The notes under the pieces were generated by a model that saw only the letters and a list, made by a program, of their open reading frames with translations, was not told the origin of the DNA and searched no databases. 64,000 nt of DNA from Candidatus Poribacteria bacterium (GTDB lineage: Bacteria; Poribacteria; WGA-4E; WGA-3G), in the NCBI GenBank assembly GCA_028818705.1, contig JAPPNJ010000011.1, forward strand, positions 26,464 through 90,463. Direction: 5' to 3'. The position numbers and the translations under genes were made by a program. This document shows positions 10,543 through 20,179 of the stretch, piece by piece (within the stretch, counting starts at the first letter, position 1; each line of letters begins with the position of its first letter).

Positions 10543-12588
10543 ATGCTAACCGTTGAACAAATCACCGCTTGTGGATTAGAAAAAAAGGAAGCATTAAAAA
10601 TAGCAGAAACCGTTAATAGGCTATTATCAACTCAGTCTTCGACAGCCTGTTGGTACGAATTATCGCGCTACATCCTTACACCACAACACCCTTTTACGCT
10701 CCACCAATTGCTCTATGCGACGGTGTACGCCGATTTCGATCGCGCAACGTCCGGGCTACCCCCCGCATGGTTTCCTACTGACGAAGACATCACCGAAGCG
10801 AATATCACCCGTCTCATGAGGAAATTATCCATCAAAACCTATCCCGAATTTCACGCTTGGTCAGTTGACAATCGCGATATGTTTTGGCAGATGATGATTG
10901 ACACATTGGGCATTAAAACAATAGCCACAAATACCGAAGCACAAAAAGACGCAACAGGCACCGCAACAAACCTCGCTAAACTCAATATCGTTGACAGCTG
11001 CTTCAGTGGTCCCAATGATGCTACCGCGATTATTGCACAACGCGAAAACGACGAAAATCTCGGAACACTTACCTATGGCGAATTGGAACGCCTTACCAAC
11101 CGAGTCGCAAACGGACTTGTGGATCTCGGTCTGAAACAAGGGGACGCAGTAGCGGTCGATATGCCGATGAACGCTGAATCCGTTGCCATCTATCTCGGAA
11201 TTGTCAAAGTGGGATGTGTCGTTGTTGGCATAGCTGATAGCTTTGCGCCAGATGAGATAGCCACCCGTCTCCGCATCGGAAAAGCAAAAGCAATCTTTAC
11301 ACAGGACTATATCAACAGAGCGGGCAAGCGTCTGCCGCTGTATGAGAAAGTAATCGCCGCAAACGCTCCGACAGTCGTTGTTTCTTCGTGCGTGGGCAGC
11401 GATACTGTTGCACAGGTCCAGCGCGAAGGAGATATAACGTGGAACGACTTTTTGAGTGATATAGAGACCTTCACCGCTACCCCGTGCGATCCAGATGCAC
11501 ACACTAACATCCTCTTCTCCTCTGGAACCACCGGCGAACCGAAGGCGATTCCGTGGACGCATACCACCCCGATCAAATGTGCTACAGATGCCTATCTACA
11601 CCACGACATCCATCCGGGCAACGTGCTTGCGTGGTATACAAACCTCGGTTGGATGATGGGTCCATGGCTCATCTATGCCAGTCTTATTAACAAAGCCACC
11701 ATTGCGTTGTACGACGGTGTGCCGACAGGACGTGAGTTTGGGGTCTTTGTCCAGAACGCCAAGGTCACTATGCTCGGTGTTGTTCCAACCCTCGTTCGCG
11801 CCTGGAAAAACATGGACTGTATGCAAGGACTCAACTGGCACGCGATTCGAGCGTTTAGTTCAACGGGTGAATGCTCTAACCCTGATGAAATGCTGTACCT
11901 TATGTCCTTGGCTGGCTATAGACCGGTGATTGAGTATTGTGGAGGCACCGAAATCGGCGGCGGCTATGTCACTGGCACGCGCGTGCAGCCCGCTGCGCCT
12001 TCGATGTTCACAACACCCGCACTCGGCTTGAATTTCTCACTCTTCGACGAGAACGGAGAGCCGACCCGAAACGGCGAAGTCTTCATCTCGCCACCGTCCC
12101 TCGGTCTCTCTACAACGCTTCTCAACGCTGACCACAACGAAGTCTACTTTGGAGGGGCACCAGGACCGAACCTGCGTCGCCACGGCGATGCAATCGAAGA
12201 GTTAGGCAACGGTTCTGACACTGAACCTTGGCTGGAAGGTGTCAAGTATCGGGTTCTCGGTCGCGTTGACGATACAATGAACCTGAGCGGTATCAAAGTG
12301 AGTTCTGCAGAGATCGAGGAAGTGCTTAACATCGTCAGCGAAATCCAAGAGACCGCAGCAGTTGCCGTCTCATCCAAAGACGGCGGTCCCAGTCAACTCG
12401 TCATCTACGCCGTGCTAACAGCATCAGAATCTGCACCAACAAAACAGGAGATTCACGATGCGTTGCAAGCCGAACTCTCCCAACACCTCAACCCACTGTT
12501 CCGCATTCGCGATGTCGTCATCGTAGATGCCCTCCCACGAACCGCCTCCAACAAGGTCATGCGCCGATTGCTGCGCGATCGTCTGTAA
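10543..12588 (+). CDS. AMP-dependent acyl-CoA synthetase/ligase
   Basis: NILFSSGTTGEPKAIPWTH; CGGTEIGGGYVTG; YRVLGRVDDTMNLSGIKVSSAEIE; PRTASNKVMRR. Confidence 0.9.
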   Translation: MLTVEQITACGLEKKEALKIAETVNRLLSTQSSTACWYELSRYILTPQHPFTLHQLLYATVYADFDRATSGLPPAWFPTDEDITEANITRLMRKLSIKTYPEFHAWSVDNRDMFWQMMIDTLGIKTIATNTEAQKDATGTATNLAKLNIVDSCFSGPNDATAIIAQRENDENLGTLTYGELERLTNRVANGLVDLGLKQGDAVAVDMPMNAESVAIYLGIVKVGCVVVGIADSFAPDEIATRLRIGKAKAIFTQDYINRAGKRLPLYEKVIAANAPTVVVSSCVGSDTVAQVQREGDITWNDFLSDIETFTATPCDPDAHTNILFSSGTTGEPKAIPWTHTTPIKCATDAYLHHDIHPGNVLAWYTNLGWMMGPWLIYASLINKATIALYDGVPTGREFGVFVQNAKVTMLGVVPTLVRAWKNMDCMQGLNWHAIRAFSSTGECSNPDEMLYLMSLAGYRPVIEYCGGTEIGGGYVTGTRVQPAAPSMFTTPALGLNFSLFDENGEPTRNGEVFISPPSLGLSTTLLNADHNEVYFGGAPGPNLRRHGDAIEELGNGSDTEPWLEGVKYRVLGRVDDTMNLSGIKVSSAEIEEVLNIVSEIQETAAVAVSSKDGGPSQLVIYAVLTASESAPTKQEIHDALQAELSQHLNPLFRIRDVVIVDALPRTASNKVMRRLLRDRL

Positions 12589-12594
12589 CCCTAT

Positions 12595-12715
12595 AGGGTC
12601 ATTTAGTTCTTCTGTAGGAGGGAACTCCGATTCCCGACTCTTCCTTGTAGGAGCAAGCTCCCACTCGCGATTTTTCAATGAAAATGCGAAAAAAAACCGA
12701 AAACTGAATGACCCT
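12595..12715. repeat. Composite repeat bounded by AGGGTCATTTAGT / ACTGAATGACCCT
   Basis: Near-perfect inverted ends enclose two TTGTAGGAG..-type units; related sequence near 10353-10410. Confidence 0.6.
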
Positions 12716-12735
12716 GAGGAACCCTACTATCAGAC

Positions 12736-12764
12736 TTGACAATTTTCTCATAAGATGCTACTAT
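12736..12764 (+). promoter_or_regulatory. Candidate sigma70 promoter (TTGACA-17-TACTAT)
   Basis: TTGACA 12736-12741, TACTAT 12759-12764, 35 bp upstream of the DUF362 gene ATG. Confidence 0.5.
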
Positions 12765-12798
12765 TTTACAAAATCATCCACCCGCACTGGAGACCATA

Positions 12799-14013
12799 AT
12801 GGAAAAACAGTTCAAAGTTAGAGCAGCACACTGCGATTATCGCGCCACGGAAGAGGAAATTTATCAGACGCTCCGTCGTATCACCGACCCGCTCACTCGT
12901 GCTTGGAAACCGATTGAAAACGCCAAGAAGGTGGTCATGAAATTCAACATGATGAAGCCAGCTGAGCGGATTATCTATTACGAGGGTCGCCGCCGAGAAT
13001 TAGTAGATGATGCCACTTGCCGTGCCGTCCTACGCTTGATTAAGGAGCACACTACGGCGCAGCTTGTCGCTACTGACACGAACCCTTATACCCATGGGCA
13101 TCGGATGCCGCCCAATTTCAACTATGAACATCATTTGAAAGAATTCGACGTGCAATTTGTCGATTCCAACCTCCCTCCGTTTAAGGACTACGATGTACCC
13201 GGTGGCGGTTCAATGTTCGATCGCTACACACTGAGTGCCTGTTTCGACGATGCCGATGCAGTCGTCTCGGTAGCGAAGATGAAAAACCACGCCTTTATGG
13301 GTATCACGCTATGCACGAAAAACCTGTTCGGATTACCGCCGATGCTGCTGCCAGAAGGTCGAACACGCAGCTACTACCACCATCTCATCCGTCTCTCCTA
13401 CGTACTCCCAGATTTAGCACTCATCACGAAGCCGTGTCTCAATATCATCGATGCGTTGACAGGACAGTGGGGACGTGAGTGGGGCGGTGAAGGCAGAATC
13501 TGTAATGCTCTCATCGCTGGCGATCACCCAATTTCCACGGACACTGTTGGCATGCACCTGATGGGACACGATCCGCAGTCCGACTGGCCCACGCCTCCGT
13601 TCAAACGCGATAGGAACCATATCCTCATCGCTGCACAGCGTGGATACGGCACCGTCAACCTTGACGAGATCGATTGGGAGAGCGAAGTCACAGCACCTTT
13701 GGCGGAATTTGATTCAGTCGAAACGGATACACCGGAAACGGTTGCTAACTGGCGGCGCACGACGTGCGAGCAGGGGTTAATCTATCAAGAAAACCAGAAA
13801 GCACTCATCGACCGGTATCGCGACAACTTCATTTACATGCAAGGCGGCGAAGTCGTCTGGGCTGGACCCGACCCGTCGAATCTCGGCAGTCGTCGGCAGC
13901 TGAGCGGTGATAAGAAGGACAGCGCACTCTGGCTCAAACTCGTGGATGCCGAAGAACACGAAGGCGAACGTTTCAACGTCTATGGCGAGTGCCTAAAACC
14001 CTTCGCTGCATAG
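12799..14013 (+). CDS. DUF362 domain-containing protein
   Basis: VVMKFNMMKPA..VVSVAKMKNHAFMGITLCTKNLFG..NIIDALTGQ..ALIAGDHPISTDTVG pattern of DUF362. Confidence 0.8.
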   Translation: MEKQFKVRAAHCDYRATEEEIYQTLRRITDPLTRAWKPIENAKKVVMKFNMMKPAERIIYYEGRRRELVDDATCRAVLRLIKEHTTAQLVATDTNPYTHGHRMPPNFNYEHHLKEFDVQFVDSNLPPFKDYDVPGGGSMFDRYTLSACFDDADAVVSVAKMKNHAFMGITLCTKNLFGLPPMLLPEGRTRSYYHHLIRLSYVLPDLALITKPCLNIIDALTGQWGREWGGEGRICNALIAGDHPISTDTVGMHLMGHDPQSDWPTPPFKRDRNHILIAAQRGYGTVNLDEIDWESEVTAPLAEFDSVETDTPETVANWRRTTCEQGLIYQENQKALIDRYRDNFIYMQGGEVVWAGPDPSNLGSRRQLSGDKKDSALWLKLVDAEEHEGERFNVYGECLKPFAA

Positions 14014-14026
14014 TTTAGGCCTGTTT

Positions 14027-14224
14027 GGCGAGGATGGCTTCGGCTTTGGTGCCTCGCCCTTCCCTATACCCACTGACGGCGTTTTCTAACTGCATCGTAT
14101 AGTTCAGAATTGTTCGGCGAGGATGGCTTCGGCTTTGGTGCCTCGCCTATTCTCACACCTACTGGCGAGGTTTCCAAATTATGCTACGAAAGCATAATTT
14201 GTCTTAGCCTTACATTCCTCGCCT
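14027..14224. repeat. Cluster of GGCGAGG...CCTCGCC palindromes (3 units)
   Basis: 32-bp identical units 14027-14058 and 14116-14147 (GGCGAGGATGGCTTCGGCTTTGGTGCCTCGCC), then a third GGCGAGG..CCTCGCC pair at about 14164-14224. Confidence 0.8.
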
Positions 14225-14241
14225 ATTAAGGAGAACACAAA

Positions 14242-14994
14242 ATGGGCATCACCGACGCACAAAAGAAACAATTAGACGAGCAGGGATGCATCGTCATTCC
14301 CGATGTGTTCTCCGATGCGGAGATTGAAGTCTACAGAGCCGATATACTCCGGTTAGCAGAAGCGGAGAAGCAGAATGGGTTGGCGCGTCAACACACTGAC
14401 GGATATGGACAGCACGTCCGTTGGTTGGTAAACAAGGGACAGATGTATGAGAAACTCGTCGCCCACCCAAAAGTGATGCCGTTCTTTGAACACGTGCTCG
14501 GTCCCGACTATACCCTCAGTACACTCACCTCTAACATCATCGATCCCGGCGCGTCTGATGGCGGCTACCACGTCGATAGTGTATTAGGCACAATGCCGGA
14601 ACCACTGCCCAGTTTCCCACTGGTCGCCAACAGTCTTTGGTTGCTTGACGATTTCACACCGGAAAATGGTGGCACACGCCATGTACCAGGCATCCATCTT
14701 CAACGAAAAAAACCGCCGCCCGGCACGACACACCACCCCGACGAAGTCAGATTGTCCGCCTCGAAAGGCTCTGTATTTCTCTTTAACGGTGCAATTTGGC
14801 ATTCCGCCGGTGCCAATAAAACCGACGAGCAGCGTATTGCGCTCATCTGTTTCTGTTGTCGTTCATTTGTCAAGCCGATGTTCGACTTCGTGCATCACTT
14901 GAAACCGGAGGTTGTTGAGCGTGCTACGCCTACCATGCGCCGCATCTACGGGTTTGATTCCCAACCACAGCCACCGGATCAGCCCACTCAGTAA
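14242..14994 (+). CDS. Phytanoyl-CoA dioxygenase (PhyH) family protein
   Basis: GGYHVDSVLG (HxD), ENGGTRHVPGIHL, IWHSAGANKTDEQRIAL. Confidence 0.88.
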   Translation: MGITDAQKKQLDEQGCIVIPDVFSDAEIEVYRADILRLAEAEKQNGLARQHTDGYGQHVRWLVNKGQMYEKLVAHPKVMPFFEHVLGPDYTLSTLTSNIIDPGASDGGYHVDSVLGTMPEPLPSFPLVANSLWLLDDFTPENGGTRHVPGIHLQRKKPPPGTTHHPDEVRLSASKGSVFLFNGAIWHSAGANKTDEQRIALICFCCRSFVKPMFDFVHHLKPEVVERATPTMRRIYGFDSQPQPPDQPTQ

Positions 14995-15028
14995 TTACCT
15001 TTGCTGGCGAGATTTCCCAACCGGAGGT

Positions 15029-15125
15029 ATATCTACACAAACTTAGTCCCGTAGGGCCCTGCGTCAGACTGCCAACCGAGCCCGCGAAGTAGGACAGATA
15101 TCTACACAAACTTAGTCCCGTAGGG
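15029..15125. repeat. Direct repeat ATATCTACACAAACTTAGTCCCGTAGGG x2
   Basis: 28-bp identical copies at 15029-15056 and 15098-15125. Confidence 0.85.
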
Positions 15126-15194
15126 TTTATTTGCTTGGGTATTTCTTCAGTATGTTTATAGCAAACGTTTCTCTCAATTCTTTAGCCCCGTAGG

Positions 15195-15235
15195 AAATTG
15201 TGCCATTAAGGCACAATTTGTCTTTGCTTTACATT
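15195..15235 (-). repeat. Hairpin plus GTCTTTGCTTTACATT box
   Basis: AAATTGTGCC-ATTAA-GGCACAATTT followed by GTCTTTGCTTTACATT. Confidence 0.8.
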
Positions 15236-15291
15236 GGCATGCATATAGCACAAACATACTAGCCATCGAAAATTAATTCTAAGGAAATATT

Positions 15292-18279
15292 ATGCCCAAC
15301 CGACGCGAAACAACAATTACAAATGAATTGGTAAATATTCTACGAAACATGCGCCACGGTTGGGAACTCGAAACAGAAGTCAACGCCTTCATCAAAGGCA
15401 ACAGTGAACTGGATGCCCTCGTAATTGAACGGGGCAGAGAACCTATCGGCATCGAAGCCAAATTCGCCACAACCACCAACGCCAAAAACCTCATCAAACA
15501 AGCCGAAACAAGACTCGTCTATGAACTCGAAGCAGAATACCATACCGCCACGAAAACCCTCAACAACGTCATGGCAATTTTGTATCCTGAGCGTTTTAAA
15601 ACGATGCCGGGACGGGACATCAGCTCACAACTCCGTGAGGCGGATGACCTACAGTACAAACTCATTAGTACCCTCAGGGGCACCGTCGGACACTTTCCAG
15701 AAAATGGATGGGCAATTGGCACGGTGGGAGACATTGCGAATGCGTTACACGTCGGCGCAATGCCCAACTCTCAACTGGAACAAGCAGCAAAAGACATGGA
15801 ATATAGTATTGACAGCGCGGCTCACTTACTTGAAGACGCAATCGTCAATCATCGTGCTATCGGGACCAAAATTGAGACAATTCTTCACCAAGAAGTCTTT
15901 GTAGGAGCGATTTCCGAATCGCGACATCTCAACATACAAACCCTCCGTATGGCTGCACTGATTATCACCGATGCCTTTGTTTTTCAAAGCTCACTTGCCG
16001 GCAAAGCAGAAATGGAATCTGTCCGATCACTTCGCCAACTTTTGCCCACGATTGACTACGCCCATGTTATCGCTGATTGGAACACCATCCTCAAAGTCAA
16101 TTATCGTCCTATCTTTGAGGATGCCCGTAATCTCGTTGAGGCACTCGCTACTGATGATAGGTTGGTTAAACCCATCTTAACCCTCCTTTGTGAAGCAGCT
16201 AAAGACCTCGTTGACACCGATATCGCACAGATTCACGAACTTGCAGGCATCGTTTTCCAAAAACTCATCACCGATAGGAAATACGTTAAGGCAAATTACA
16301 CACTCCCAGAAAGTGCTGTACTGTTGTCAACCCTTGTGATGCCCGAACTGCCCGAAGGTAAACTCCCGAAAGTGGCGGACTTCGCCTGTGGGACCGGTGC
16401 GCTCCTCAACGGCGTATATCAACGTATCCTATCTTTATACGAACAACAAGGTGGAAACGGGAGGGATATTCACCAGAAGATGCTTGAGGAAAACATCGCT
16501 GGTGCCGATGTTATGCCTAATGCTACACATCTTACAGCGGCATCTCTTGCAAGTACGTATTCAGGTATCAAAATCGGTGACACTCAAATACTCACCGCCC
16601 CCTATGGGGTAATGGAGGATGGAAGTTACGCGATAGGTTCATTGGAATTGCTTGATGACGTGTCGTTACTGGACACTGATGCTGAACAGATCGGGGGCGA
16701 GGAGAACACAGTGGTTAAACTTCAACAGCAATTCCAGCACGGTGATATTGATATCGTGATACAGAATCCGCCCTTTACAAGACCTGGATCGGACAGCAAC
16801 ACCAACATTCCAAAGTCTATATTCCAAGGTAGTGATCGACCCAAGGTAGAACAGAAAGCAATGCAGGCTATGCTGAAATCTAAAGACAGAAGAGTAGCAG
16901 AGGGAATTTCTGACTTTGCACCCAATTTCGTTGACCTTGCGGATAAGAAACTTAAGCGCGGCGGGACAATGGGATTTATTCTCCTATTGACAGTATTGAG
17001 GTCACCCATTACACAGAAAATTAGGGATATGTGGGCAACCGAATACCACAATGTAGTTGTGATTACTATACCTAAGAGGACGGCAAAGGATTGTGCATTC
17101 TCTGCCGATACTAAGAAAGCGGAATGCATCGTCGTCGCAACGAAAGGTATCGGGGAAAATACAGGGCGAGGTACATTCGTCTGCTTAAAGCAGAGACCTC
17201 AAAGTACACTTGAAGCAATGGAAATCGCAAAACAGATATTCGCGAGCAGTAGCACACGAAAACTTGAAGATGTTCCTAACGGTGGGAATATTATCAGCAT
17301 AGGAAACACCAATAGCGGACAAGTGATAGATTGCCCCATCAAAGATGGCGTGGAATGGGTTGCAACACGGACGCGATCAATGGCATTGTTACAGAGTGCC
17401 CACAAACTCGCTGCTGGAAAATTACATCTTCCAATGGAAAGAGAACCTATTCCCATTGACATCTGCAGAATGCAAGATATAGCAAAAATTGGATCAGCTG
17501 ATTTGTACAGAAAAGACGGATCATTTATTATGGTAGAAGGATGGGAACCTAACAGTGATGGTTACGATGCCTTATGGAAAGTTAACGCGCCTTTACAACG
17601 AGCTATGGTTGCCTTGCCAAACTCTAAAGCGATACCTCGTTCAACTGAAAACGCTACGGTTAAACGAGCCTTAGATTGCATGAGCAAAACCCATTATCAT
17701 ATCAATCTGAGATTCACTTCAAATTCAATTATATCCTCCTTTACTGAGGATCCCTCCATTGGAATCCGATCAATGATAAATGTTTTACTCAACAACCCGC
17801 GACACGAAATTGCGTGGACATTGTGGTGCAACTCAACACTAGGAATCTTCTGTCACTGGTTACATAGCAGTAAACAGGATATGGGGCGCGGGACCCTGCG
17901 TCAGCAGACATTAGGAACACTGCCGACGCTGGATATTCGCAGTCTTTCCGATAAACAGTTAGCAAAAGCTAGGATGCTCTTTGAGCGACTGAGATATAAG
18001 CGTATGCTGCCAGTCAATGAGTGCGCCCATGACCTTATCCGACATGATCTGGATACAGAACTGCTGACAGAGGTGCTTGGCATTAATAATCTTGGTGTCC
18101 TCACAGCCATGCAAACTCTCCGTGAAATGCTCTGTGCTGAACCAAGTGTCCAAGGTGAGAAGAAAGATAAGTGCAACCTTGACGCGGAGTTGGCGATGCT
18201 TAAGAAGAAGGAGGTTGCGTTGCCGAGTTGGTATAAAGATGAAAAACTAAACACCTCGGTAAAGAACACTCCAATTTGA
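15292..18279 (+). CDS. N6-adenine DNA methyltransferase with N-terminal nuclease-like region (type IIG-like candidate)
   Basis: Motif I-like VADFACGTGALLNGVYQRI, motif IV NPPFTRPGSD; N-terminal SELDALVIERGREPIGIEAKF resembles PD-(D/E)XK. Confidence 0.82.
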   Translation: MPNRRETTITNELVNILRNMRHGWELETEVNAFIKGNSELDALVIERGREPIGIEAKFATTTNAKNLIKQAETRLVYELEAEYHTATKTLNNVMAILYPERFKTMPGRDISSQLREADDLQYKLISTLRGTVGHFPENGWAIGTVGDIANALHVGAMPNSQLEQAAKDMEYSIDSAAHLLEDAIVNHRAIGTKIETILHQEVFVGAISESRHLNIQTLRMAALIITDAFVFQSSLAGKAEMESVRSLRQLLPTIDYAHVIADWNTILKVNYRPIFEDARNLVEALATDDRLVKPILTLLCEAAKDLVDTDIAQIHELAGIVFQKLITDRKYVKANYTLPESAVLLSTLVMPELPEGKLPKVADFACGTGALLNGVYQRILSLYEQQGGNGRDIHQKMLEENIAGADVMPNATHLTAASLASTYSGIKIGDTQILTAPYGVMEDGSYAIGSLELLDDVSLLDTDAEQIGGEENTVVKLQQQFQHGDIDIVIQNPPFTRPGSDSNTNIPKSIFQGSDRPKVEQKAMQAMLKSKDRRVAEGISDFAPNFVDLADKKLKRGGTMGFILLLTVLRSPITQKIRDMWATEYHNVVVITIPKRTAKDCAFSADTKKAECIVVATKGIGENTGRGTFVCLKQRPQSTLEAMEIAKQIFASSSTRKLEDVPNGGNIISIGNTNSGQVIDCPIKDGVEWVATRTRSMALLQSAHKLAAGKLHLPMEREPIPIDICRMQDIAKIGSADLYRKDGSFIMVEGWEPNSDGYDALWKVNAPLQRAMVALPNSKAIPRSTENATVKRALDCMSKTHYHINLRFTSNSIISSFTEDPSIGIRSMINVLLNNPRHEIAWTLWCNSTLGIFCHWLHSSKQDMGRGTLRQQTLGTLPTLDIRSLSDKQLAKARMLFERLRYKRMLPVNECAHDLIRHDLDTELLTEVLGINNLGVLTAMQTLREMLCAEPSVQGEKKDKCNLDAELAMLKKKEVALPSWYKDEKLNTSVKNTPI

Positions 18280-18305
18280 CGTTCCTATATTATGAGTGTT
18301 ATAAT
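18276..18305 (+). promoter_or_regulatory. Candidate sigma70 promoter (TTGACG-18-TATAAT)
   Basis: TTGACG 18276-18281 overlaps the methyltransferase stop; TATAAT 18300-18305. Confidence 0.35.
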
Positions 18306-18502
18306 TCCAAAACGACGGTCAACTTAGTTCAGGCTATAAGGCTATCCAAAGCGGGTTCAATTCAGACTTTATTCGACGTGGAGATATAGACATGCAAATC
18401 GAAGACTACTTCAACGTCGAAAAGGAACGAGGTTAGGAAACCTCGTCAGCGGAAGGAGCGTAAAGAGTGAGGTCAGAGAGAACACCATCAGTCATTAAGG
18501 GT

Positions 18503-19285
18503 CTAAAAGGACTTTTTTAGTGTTCCCCACGTCACCGCAAGCTTACCCGATGCCTCAACTGCCAACGCATCCCGCATATTCATGGTGATGTCCTGGATTT
18601 CATCTTCAGTGAGCGCCTGACTGAACATTGCGACTTCGTCAAGTACACCTGACCAGTAATCGCCTCTTGGATTGCCCCAGCGTCCAATCCTCACGGGTTC
18701 CGTATTGTGGTCGGGCGGAATCTCAGTCTTGGTTTCACCTTCCATCACACCGTCAAAATATGCCCGAAGCACTTTACCGTCAAAGGTTGCGGCAACGTGA
18801 TGCCATTTGCCATCGGCAGCGACTGTCTTACTAAAGGCAGTCTTCCATGCCCCACCTGTGGTATAGTTCACTCCGAGCAGATTTGTATTACCCGCGACGA
18901 ATATACCATAGTTCCTGGGGTTCCCAGCGACTGGCTCCTTGCCAATCACGGTTTGCCACTTACCCGTCGGCTCGGTTTTGACCCACGCCGATATTGTGTA
19001 TTCAGTGAGATCAAAATCGGCATGATGTGGGATTTCTACGATATTACCATTTCCATCGAATTCAAGAGCGGTTTTTATTTTCCCCTGAAGCCACTTCGCA
19101 CCGATAATCTTACCGTCATGCCCGTTACCGGAAGCATCTTTTGCGGTCCCTCCTTGATTCTCATCAAAAAGCCATACACCAACAAGGGCATCCTCTAATA
19201 CATTCGCTACGCATACACTGGTGCTGCACAGCAGTCCAATCAGTATTATCAATAGAATCATAGGTAATTTTTGAACAGTCATCAT
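18503..19285 (-). CDS. Secreted LamG/concanavalin-like protein
   Basis: Signal peptide; VGVWLFDENQGGTAKDASGNGHDG; KWHHVAATFDGKVLRAYFDGV; GVLDEVAMFSQALTEDEI. Confidence 0.85.
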   Translation of the reverse strand: MMTVQKLPMILLIILIGLLCSTSVCVANVLEDALVGVWLFDENQGGTAKDASGNGHDGKIIGAKWLQGKIKTALEFDGNGNIVEIPHHADFDLTEYTISAWVKTEPTGKWQTVIGKEPVAGNPRNYGIFVAGNTNLLGVNYTTGGAWKTAFSKTVAADGKWHHVAATFDGKVLRAYFDGVMEGETKTEIPPDHNTEPVRIGRWGNPRGDYWSGVLDEVAMFSQALTEDEIQDITMNMRDALAVEASGKLAVTWGTLKKSF

Positions 19286-19305
19286 GTTCTCCTTTCAAAA
19301 TACCA

Positions 19306-20169
19306 TCAATCGGATTCAGGGATAGGTAGGACATCGCGTTCGACTTCGTGAACCTTGTCGGAGAAGGTCTTACCACGAATCCACATGACAGGTTGTCGCT
19401 TCCTGCTATTGCGTGCCTCAGGACGTGCCCATTCCGCTGTGGCACTGAGGTAGTGGATGACATAACTCCTGCGGAACCGTAGGCTATGGTTGTCCGTGCT
19501 CTTATGTAAAAGATGGCTGTGGAACCAGATCACCGCACCGGGTGGCACCTCTACAGCAACACTGTCTTCGTCGCGTACGCCGCGTGCCAACTTGAACTCC
19601 CGTTGTTGAGAACCTTCGAGGTCGTCGTGCTGAAAAATATCCCATTTGTGGCTACCCGGAACAACGTAGAGACAGCCGTTCTCGCGATCCGCTGGGTCAA
19701 TAGCCGTCCACGTTCCGATGGTCGTCTCAGTTTTAAACCGATTGCGGAAATAGAACTTGTCTTGATGCCACGGGAAGCCGAGACCAATCTTCGGAGCCTT
19801 CCAGATAAACAGATTATTGATGCCGAGGATGTCCGGACCGAGGATGTCAACGAGCGGGTCTGTTAAACGAGGGTCGCGCACACGCGTAAGGAATTCCGGG
19901 CAGAAACAACTCGGATGATGGATTTTGTGCATCGCATAGATGCCTTGCTCTTCTATTTTTCCGTCTCTGACGAGTGCGTTCTGATCAACGTGTGTCGATG
20001 GATATGGACGTTTCTGATCCACAACATCTTCAGCGACTCGACGGAGCATATCGTTCTCTTCAGCCGAGAATACGTTCAATCGGACGAGGTAACCCTTCTC
20101 GTTCCAACACGCCACCTCATCTGGAGTCAAGGCAAAAGGTCGATCTTGTGGTGTCAATGCTGTACCCAT
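19306..20169 (-). CDS. PhyH family dioxygenase (tandem copy 2)
   Basis: FPWHQDKFYFRNRFKTETTIGTWTAIDPADRENGCLYVVPGSHKWD; HKSTDNHSLRFRRSYV. Confidence 0.9.
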   Translation of the reverse strand: MGTALTPQDRPFALTPDEVACWNEKGYLVRLNVFSAEENDMLRRVAEDVVDQKRPYPSTHVDQNALVRDGKIEEQGIYAMHKIHHPSCFCPEFLTRVRDPRLTDPLVDILGPDILGINNLFIWKAPKIGLGFPWHQDKFYFRNRFKTETTIGTWTAIDPADRENGCLYVVPGSHKWDIFQHDDLEGSQQREFKLARGVRDEDSVAVEVPPGAVIWFHSHLLHKSTDNHSLRFRRSYVIHYLSATAEWARPEARNSRKRQPVMWIRGKTFSDKVHEVERDVLPIPESD

Positions 20170-20179
20170 TAATACCCCC

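Noticed and set aside
10861-11562. 233-aa ORF on the - strand
   Set aside because: Antisense to the acyl-CoA synthetase, which has full family motifs.
15029-15125. Two 28-bp direct repeats with ~41-bp gap, CRISPR-like spacing
   Set aside because: Only two copies, no cas genes, and the surroundings are other dispersed palindromes.
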